From Saprospiraceae bacterium (lineage in GTDB: Bacteria; Bacteroidota; Bacteroidia; Chitinophagales; Saprospiraceae), in contig JALVEG010000033.1 of NCBI GenBank assembly GCA_027031145.1, positions 1-5,705 of the forward strand: 5,705 nt of DNA, written 5' to 3'. The notes under the pieces are model-generated. The model was not told the DNA's origin. It made no database searches and saw only the letters and a program-made list of their open reading frames with translations. This document shows positions 1 through 4,056 of the stretch, piece by piece (the first letter of the stretch is position 1; each line of letters starts with the position of its first letter). Made by a program: the position numbers and the translations under genes.

Positions 1-1196
1 TAAGAGGTTGTCTTAGAACAAGTATCACTCACCTTAGTATTCAATACAATTTTCAAAGACTCTTGAGGAGACAAAACTACTCCACTACTATCTGGGCTAC
101 TTAGCTCATATTTTACGAAGGTATCATCAGCTGTTGGATTTTCTCTCCATGAATGCCCATCATGGGAATAGAAAAACTCTCCTCTTTCATTAAAATTTTT
201 GGCCGAAACAAATTGGAGACAATCATCTATTTTTGCACTTATAGTTATATTATGGTTGATTTCTTGATCTGTGCTTCGAGACTCTATCCCATAAACTACT
301 TTATTTCCAGAAGAAAAGTCTATTTTATATGTTATTGTTTTGTCTTTTAAAGAAGCTTCACTTTTTAAAACAGGGTCCATATCACCAGTTCCATGAATTT
401 CTATAATTTTTTCTCCATAGCAGGACTTTTGAATCTCTTTTAGTTTAGAAAAATTTTCTATCGGATCTCCATTACTATCGAAATGAATAGTGGAAATCAT
501 AGCTTCTCTGCTTTGGAGGTCTTTGGGAATATTTGTATACTCCACATTGAGATAAGGTTTTGCAGAAGAGACATATCCTTGATAAGAGGGCTCTATCTGG
601 GTCGATTGATTGAGATTGATATAGAGCCATCCATTTTTCGGTACTCTATCAAACCTGATAAAATCGGCAATAGGAAATTTTTTGTAAAGTGCATTATATC
701 CCTCAAAGAGATAATTATTCGAGTCTTGTTGATTGGAAAAGTCCGTATAGTAATATCTACTATTATAAATATTAGGATAATAAGCCACTTTGTAATCGTT
801 TAAATTTACTTCTTTTGGCTCCGATTCATCGGGGACAAAATAATACAAAGCACTATAGGTAGTATTGCGAGTAGCTCCTATGCGAATAGATACTTTTGTC
901 CCTTTCAAAAGATATATACGATACCGATACCATTTTGGAACACACCATTTGGTTGTATGAACATTATTTGGTCTTTTTATACACAATGAGCTCTTAACTT
1001 CTTGACAAACAATCTGATCTCCTTGATAACCGTATTCAGTATGATTGACGATCAATCTATTTCTATCATTGGTCAGCCATTGTTCTTTAAAGCCCACTTT
1101 TTTATTATAAAAATCGGGTTTTTGATGCAAAGAAAAATAAGAGGTAGCTGCCGACAACCAAGAAATTGCCGTAACAAATAGGATCAAATAGCGCAT
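1..1196 (-). CDS. Exported cysteine-containing protein of unknown function, 3' end outside window (gene B)
   Basis: I do not recognise this gene. The frame is open from ATG at 1196 to the left edge, giving 398 complete codons plus the bases TA, so the next codon is either Tyr or a stop and the true end is unknown. The start is supported by AAAGG at 1207-1203, six bases before ATG. Residues 1-17 (MRYLILFVTAISWLSAA) form a Sec signal peptide without a lipobox, so the product is probably periplasmic or secreted. Six cysteines are visible (C64, C72, C85, C259, C326, C393). The first three lie in a Trp/Tyr-rich segment (KWCVPKWYRYR, 83-93). Residues about 90-120 look like beta strands. Residues about 310-392, with FFYSHDGHSW at 341-350 and LSPQESLKIVL at 375-385, recall Ig-like/DUF11-type beta-sandwich repeats, but only weakly. 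It lies 97 bases downstream of gene A on the same strand, beyond a hairpin, so it is either a separate unit or reached by read-through. Confidence 0.85.
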   Translation of the reverse strand, partial: MRYLILFVTAISWLSAATSYFSLHQKPDFYNKKVGFKEQWLTNDRNRLIVNHTEYGYQGDQIVCQEVKSSLCIKRPNNVHTTKWCVPKWYRYRIYLLKGTKVSIRIGATRNTTYSALYYFVPDESEPKEVNLNDYKVAYYPNIYNSRYYYTDFSNQQDSNNYLFEGYNALYKKFPIADFIRFDRVPKNGWLYINLNQSTQIEPSYQGYVSSAKPYLNVEYTNIPKDLQSREAMISTIHFDSNGDPIENFSKLKEIQKSCYGEKIIEIHGTGDMDPVLKSEASLKDKTITYKIDFSSGNKVVYGIESRSTDQEINHNITISAKIDDCLQFVSAKNFNERGEFFYSHDGHSWRENPTADDTFVKYELSSPDSSGVVLSPQESLKIVLNTKVSDTCSKTTS

Positions 1197-1223
1197 TATT
1201 GACCTTTATGTATTATATTGAGA

Positions 1224-1236
1224 ATTATCGGATAAT
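1224..1236. promoter_or_regulatory. Small perfect palindrome in front of gene B, possible operator
   Basis: ATTATC-G-GATAAT is a perfect 6-1-6 inverted repeat. It overlaps the candidate extended -10 box of gene B and reaches the expected transcription start, where a repressor site would be expected. A 13-base AT-rich palindrome can easily arise by chance, so an operator role is inference. Confidence 0.25.
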
Positions 1237-1240
1237 AGCA
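1232..1240 (-). promoter_or_regulatory. Candidate extended -10 promoter for gene B
   Basis: On the minus strand TGCTATTAT matches an extended -10 (TGn followed by TATTAT, five of six to TATAAT). Transcription would start near 1225, leaving a leader of about 28 bases that keeps the AAAGG ribosome site. There is no recognisable -35 hexamer. A second box, TATAAT at 1217-1212, lies too close to the gene to leave a usable ribosome site. Confidence 0.35.
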
Positions 1241-1262
1241 AGAAGAGTGTTAGAGGTGTGTA

Positions 1263-1283
1263 AATAGGGCGAAAAGCCCTATT
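1263..1283 (-). terminator. Probable terminator hairpin after gene A
   Basis: The arms AATAGGGC (1263-1270) and GCCCTATT (1276-1283) are perfectly complementary, giving an 8-bp stem with four G-C pairs and a 5-base loop that reads CTTTT-like on the transcript side. It begins 10 bases after the stop codon of gene A, the usual place for an intrinsic terminator. The following minus-strand bases (TACACACC) lack a U-tract, so termination may be partial and allow read-through into gene B, or the hairpin may mainly protect the 3' end of the mRNA. Confidence 0.55.
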
Positions 1284-1293
1284 GTAGAAGAGA

Positions 1294-2631
1294 TTATTTT
1301 TTCTCTCGGAGATATTGATTGTAGAGGTGGTTGTTGAGATAGAGATCTCCAACTTTTTTCGCATAGAATGTGGTAGGAATGACAGGAACACCTTTCCAGT
1401 TGGTAGTGCCTGGATTATTGGCATTCAAATCAACATCGATATAGCCACCCTCTTTGAACATATATTTTTTCGCCCAAGGATCTGCTCCAATACCCTCAGG
1501 ATCATGCAAGAATACAATTTGAACTTCTTTTGTCATGTTATGTTCAGGACAAGTAACGGTTGTATCATTTGTCTCAGTAGGACCAGAATAAAAATCACTA
1601 GATCCTGTACCTGTAGAGAGATTCACTTCGCAAGGAGCTTTATCACAATAGTTGGAATGCTCAGTCAAATCTCTAAATATAGTAGTATTTTCGTCCAGTA
1701 CATATCTTTGTGTATCATTAACATCACAAGTAGCATCTGAAGCATACCAATAAGGATATGTAAAGATTGTCAAGAAAGGATCTGCCAAATAGCCTGGTTT
1801 ATCATTTCCTTCCAGCATCACATAAACATGAGATTTAGCGAGTTCATCTTGCAAATTAAGCACACTTCCACCGAGTACTGGTAGATTTTGATCAGATCCC
1901 AATACATTGTTACCACTCGGAACATTAGGAAGCGTATCACCAAAAGCGAGCATATTTAAGAACATTGCTCGTTTTCCATTGTCATCAGCTACATTTCGAT
2001 AGATGATTTGTTGTCCCATCAAATCACTATCTGCCACATCTACCGCATTACCAAGATCAATGCTTGTTCCAGTGATGGGAGCAAGTTCGAATAATTTTTT
2101 CTTATCATATGGACATGTTACACTCCAATTCCCATCTGCATTTTTTAGTACAGATTCATTAATGTCTCCAAGACCGATAATTTCTACATATCCCATCTTT
2201 TCATTCAAACAAGATTGACCGATGATACCTGCATTTTTTGTCAAATCTACATCCACTCCAGATACTATATTACCATCTGCATCCAATCCTGTGATAGCAG
2301 AATCATCATCAGAAACGATTTTAATATGACCATCAGAATCTGCTTTGATAGTCGCTTCAAACACATCGCCTGGAGTGAGATAGAGTGGGAAGTCGACAAG
2401 CTCTTTTGAGAGAGTTCCTTCTCGTACAATCACCTTAGCGATAACTGCAGCCGTAGTATTTGTATTCACTACTTTGATTTTCGTTTCCCATCCATTTCCA
2501 TTTGCGATATAAACTGGAGAAATGAGATAGTCCCCAGTACCATCTTTTTCTATATGAATAGTAGCCATAGCCGCCGTTCCAGCCAATGCCAATGCCGCAG
2601 CACCAGATACCAATTTTTTTGTCAGACTCAT
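1294..2631 (-). CDS. Exported protein of unknown function, probably abundant (gene A)
   Basis: This is a 445-residue protein with a clear Sec signal peptide: basic MSLTKK, an Ala/Leu core (10-20) and probable cleavage after AMA at 23. There is no lipobox and no later membrane segment, so it is likely periplasmic or at the cell surface. The mature N-terminus (about 34-95, including YLISPVYI, GWETKIKVVNTNT and FPLYLTPGDVFEATI) looks beta-rich. It resembles, from memory, a group of secreted proteins in Campylobacterota and other deep-branching bacteria that has no assigned function. Six cysteines (C141, C173, C302, C329, C334, C361) could form disulfides. The Asp/Asn-rich stretches SDDDSAITGLDADGN (107-121) and DVDLNANN (399-406) could bind calcium, which is unproven. 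The start is well supported by AAGGAG at 2642-2637, five bases before ATG. An extended -10 promoter, a leader stem-loop and a 3' hairpin suggest a single-gene transcript of good strength. Confidence 0.93.
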   Translation of the reverse strand: MSLTKKLVSGAAALALAGTAAMATIHIEKDGTGDYLISPVYIANGNGWETKIKVVNTNTTAAVIAKVIVREGTLSKELVDFPLYLTPGDVFEATIKADSDGHIKIVSDDDSAITGLDADGNIVSGVDVDLTKNAGIIGQSCLNEKMGYVEIIGLGDINESVLKNADGNWSVTCPYDKKKLFELAPITGTSIDLGNAVDVADSDLMGQQIIYRNVADDNGKRAMFLNMLAFGDTLPNVPSGNNVLGSDQNLPVLGGSVLNLQDELAKSHVYVMLEGNDKPGYLADPFLTIFTYPYWYASDATCDVNDTQRYVLDENTTIFRDLTEHSNYCDKAPCEVNLSTGTGSSDFYSGPTETNDTTVTCPEHNMTKEVQIVFLHDPEGIGADPWAKKYMFKEGGYIDVDLNANNPGTTNWKGVPVIPTTFYAKKVGDLYLNNHLYNQYLREKK

Positions 2632-2662
2632 TGTCTCTCCTTCCTTATTTTAAAGTCATAAG

Positions 2663-2689
2663 TATGATAGAATACCGATTTCTATCATA
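2663..2689 (-). promoter_or_regulatory. Perfect 10-bp inverted repeat in the leader of gene A
   Basis: The arms TATGATAGAA (2663-2672) and TTCTATCATA (2680-2689) are exactly complementary around a 7-base spacer. The predicted transcription start lies near 2702, so the repeat begins about 13 bases into the mRNA and ends about 20 bases before the ribosome site. It could be a 5' mRNA-stabilising stem-loop, as known for some abundant outer-membrane protein mRNAs, or the binding site of a dimeric regulator just downstream of the promoter. The sequence does not decide between them. Confidence 0.6.
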
Positions 2690-2708
2690 TTCACTTTTAA
2701 ACGTTTCG

Positions 2709-2717
2709 ATTATAACA
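2709..2717 (-). promoter_or_regulatory. Extended -10 promoter of gene A
   Basis: On the minus strand TGTTATAAT is a full extended -10 box (TGn plus perfect TATAAT). At the -35 position only GAATAA is found, inside a very AT-rich run that includes the self-complementary 14-mer at 2720-2733. This fits the Campylobacter-type sigma70 promoter, in which AT-rich periodic sequence replaces a -35 box. The predicted start near 2702 gives a leader of about 70 bases. Confidence 0.65.
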
Positions 2718-2748
2718 TAAAAATTATAATTTTATTCTTTACTTTTCC

Positions 2749-3204
2749 TTACTGAAACTCCTGTTCTTCCTTGTTTTTCGGGGGCAAAATATTTTGAAAA
2801 AATTTATGATACCACTCACCATCTACGTTGACCCACTTATCCTTGGAAAAAAGTACGGTTTTTGAAGTTTTAATCCTCCGTTGTACGATAGCGGTATAGG
2901 TATTGGGAAATTTGATGGAAATGATTTCTATTTTGGCATTTTTTCCATATCCGTCTATCAAACCTCGATATGCTTTTAATGGAACAAGATATCGCTGGTA
3001 TGGCAGTTCATACTCATAGGCATGCTTATAATCGTTATGCAATCGATAATGCCAGTACTCTACAATTCTTGTAAGAAGCTTTTGTCGAGTTGAGGAAATA
3101 TTTTGATCACTATCGATAGTCACATTGTTATATTTAGGAAGAGAATGTAAAGAACAAGCGGAAAAAAATATTGCAATTAGTATTGGGAAAAGGGCTTTTT
3201 TCAT
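2749..3204 (-). CDS. Small lipoprotein of unknown function, coupled to the parvulin-like gene (gene C)
   Basis: This is a 151-residue protein with a lipoprotein signal peptide: MKK, a hydrophobic core and a lipobox FFSAC ending at C17. Ser at +2 favours the outer membrane under the E. coli sorting rule, which may not hold here. The mature part is short and rich in aromatic and basic residues. The pattern of an early helix with Trp/Tyr (IVEYWHYRLHNDYKHAYEY, 47-65), then strands, then DKWVNVDGEWYHKF (122-135) recalls NTF2-like/SnoaL-like small domains with a terminal WY strand. That is a fold guess, not a family assignment. The ATG overlaps the stop of the upstream parvulin-like gene in an ATGA tetranucleotide (3204-3201), so the two are very likely translationally coupled and their products may work together in the periplasm. 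No convincing terminator follows, and the next promoter (gene A) starts about 30 bases later. Confidence 0.9.
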   Translation of the reverse strand: MKKALFPILIAIFFSACSLHSLPKYNNVTIDSDQNISSTRQKLLTRIVEYWHYRLHNDYKHAYEYELPYQRYLVPLKAYRGLIDGYGKNAKIEIISIKFPNTYTAIVQRRIKTSKTVLFSKDKWVNVDGEWYHKFFQNILPPKNKEEQEFQ

Positions 3205-3917
3205 TGATATTGCCTCAGAAGTTTCTCTCTTTCTCTTTCAAAAGTTTTATTCAAAAAAATTCGTTCTATTTGAGAACGGACAGCTTTGTAAGGGAAATAG
3301 TTGTTTTTATTGTCTCGATAATCCTCTACATAAAAGATATCATATCTATTTTTTCCCATTACAAAGACTGGAGTATAATATCCCTTCTCTCCAGATTTGA
3401 TAAACTGCCTATATGGATTTTTGATACCTTTTATATATTTCCACCCTAAATTTTGTTTAGTATATGTGGCAATGCTTTTGGGATTTTGTAAAAAATGCAA
3501 AGCATCATCATACTTTGAAAATTTATATAATACAAGTTTCACCTCTTCTGGTTTTTTAAACTTGTCAATGTGATCATAATAGTAAGACTTCAAAACTTTT
3601 TCTGGAAAAGATTTTTTCTTTTGTAGATATGTCACATATTTATCTGCCAGTTTCTTTTCTATCTCTATACGTATCAGACTTTTTTCAAAATCATTCAATA
3701 ACTTATGGTTGAGATAGGCATTGGAAAGAAGTCTATTTTCTTTGACAATCTTTTTTGCACCTTTTTCATTCATAATAAAATGGAACTTCTTTTTTACAAA
3801 ACTTTTCATAGCCTCTACATCTTTTTGATCAACTTTTAAAGATTTGTCTGGTGTGATTTGAACATTTGCTCCCATAATAAAAGAAAGCAAAAAAATTAGG
3901 GTCAATGCTATCTTCAT
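3201..3917 (-). CDS. Periplasmic parvulin/SurA-like protein, probably non-catalytic
   Basis: This is a 238-residue exported protein. Residues 1-16 form a Sec signal peptide without a lipobox. The order of parts follows PEB4/SurA/PrsA-type chaperones: a helical N-terminal region (about 30-115, many Lys), then a segment resembling a parvulin rotamase domain (about 118-200), then a C-terminal helix (about 208-236). Parvulin-like marks are KFKKPEEVKLVL (119-130), LGW (157-159) and GYYTPVFVMGKNRYDIFYVED (179-199), which matches the usual 'G..S.PV...GYHII' strand. The two His residues common in active parvulins are absent: the 'RHIL' position lies near L128-L130, and the GYHI His is replaced by D193. 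The linker is also shorter than usual, so it probably acts as a chaperone or scaffold. The start is supported by GAGGA at 3928-3924, six bases before ATG. No clear promoter is seen, so it may depend on read-through from gene E. It could guide folding or export of the neighbouring secreted proteins, which is inference. Confidence 0.88.
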   Translation of the reverse strand: MKIALTLIFLLSFIMGANVQITPDKSLKVDQKDVEAMKSFVKKKFHFIMNEKGAKKIVKENRLLSNAYLNHKLLNDFEKSLIRIEIEKKLADKYVTYLQKKKSFPEKVLKSYYYDHIDKFKKPEEVKLVLYKFSKYDDALHFLQNPKSIATYTKQNLGWKYIKGIKNPYRQFIKSGEKGYYTPVFVMGKNRYDIFYVEDYRDNKNNYFPYKAVRSQIERIFLNKTFEREREKLLRQYQ

Positions 3918-3958
3918 CTATGATCCTCAAAAGAAATTTTACTAAACGGATAAGGAAG

Positions 3959-3978
3959 GAGAGGTGAAGATACCTCTC
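3959..3978 (-). terminator. Hairpin between genes E and D, possible terminator
   Basis: GAGAGGT (3959-3965) and ACCTCTC (3972-3978) form a 7-bp stem with a 6-base loop. On the minus strand it is preceded by AAAAG and followed by the pyrimidine-rich CTTCCTT, a modest terminator for the gene E transcript. On the plus strand it is followed by TTTT, but no plus-strand gene ends here. It is probably the second of two tandem 3' hairpins of gene E. Confidence 0.45.
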
Positions 3979-4007
3979 TTTTATGAGTCGCTTGGTGCTG
4001 CAGATAC

Positions 4008-4045
4008 AATTATGGTACTACGTCAATACGTAGTATACCATAATT
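4008..4045 (-). terminator. Long bulged hairpin just after gene E
   Basis: Two 8-bp segments stack into one arm: AATTATGG (4008-4015) pairs with CCATAATT (4038-4045), and TACTACGT (4016-4023) pairs with ACGTAGTA (4028-4035). This leaves a 2-base bulge (4036-4037) and a 4-base loop. The hairpin starts 11 bases after the stop codon of gene E. The minus-strand bases that follow (GTATCTGC) contain no U-tract, so it may be a 3' mRNA-protecting stem, or it may act together with the hairpin at 3959-3978. Confidence 0.5.
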
Positions 4046-4056
4046 TATTTAGGGAA

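Noticed and set aside
153..803. Two plus-strand open frames (153-350 and 483-803)
   Set aside because: Both lie opposite gene B, which is open over its whole visible length with a signal peptide. The plus frames show no protein-like features.
1212..1217. Perfect TATAAT as the -10 box of gene B
   Set aside because: Transcription would start near 1205, inside the AAAGG ribosome site. The extended -10 at 1232-1240 leaves a workable leader.
1206..1424. Minus-strand 72-codon frame across the end of gene A
   Set aside because: It is out of frame with A, runs through the hairpin at 1263-1283 and has low-complexity content, so it is a shadow.
1315..2409. Plus-strand frames opposite gene A (1315-1740, 2003-2218, 2215-2409)
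   Set aside because: They are antisense shadows of a clear minus-strand coding gene with signal peptide, ribosome site and promoter.
2720..2733. Self-complementary AT 14-mer after gene C as its terminator
   Set aside because: The stem is all A-T and weak, and it lies in the AT-rich -35 region of the gene A promoter, which explains its composition better.
3125..3449. Plus-strand frames opposite genes C and D
   Set aside because: They overlap each other in different frames and are antisense to the coupled pair. No start signals are seen.
3936..3941. TAAAAT as a promoter -10 for the parvulin-like gene
   Set aside because: There is no -35 or TGn extension, and the predicted start would fall at the edge of the GAGGA ribosome site.
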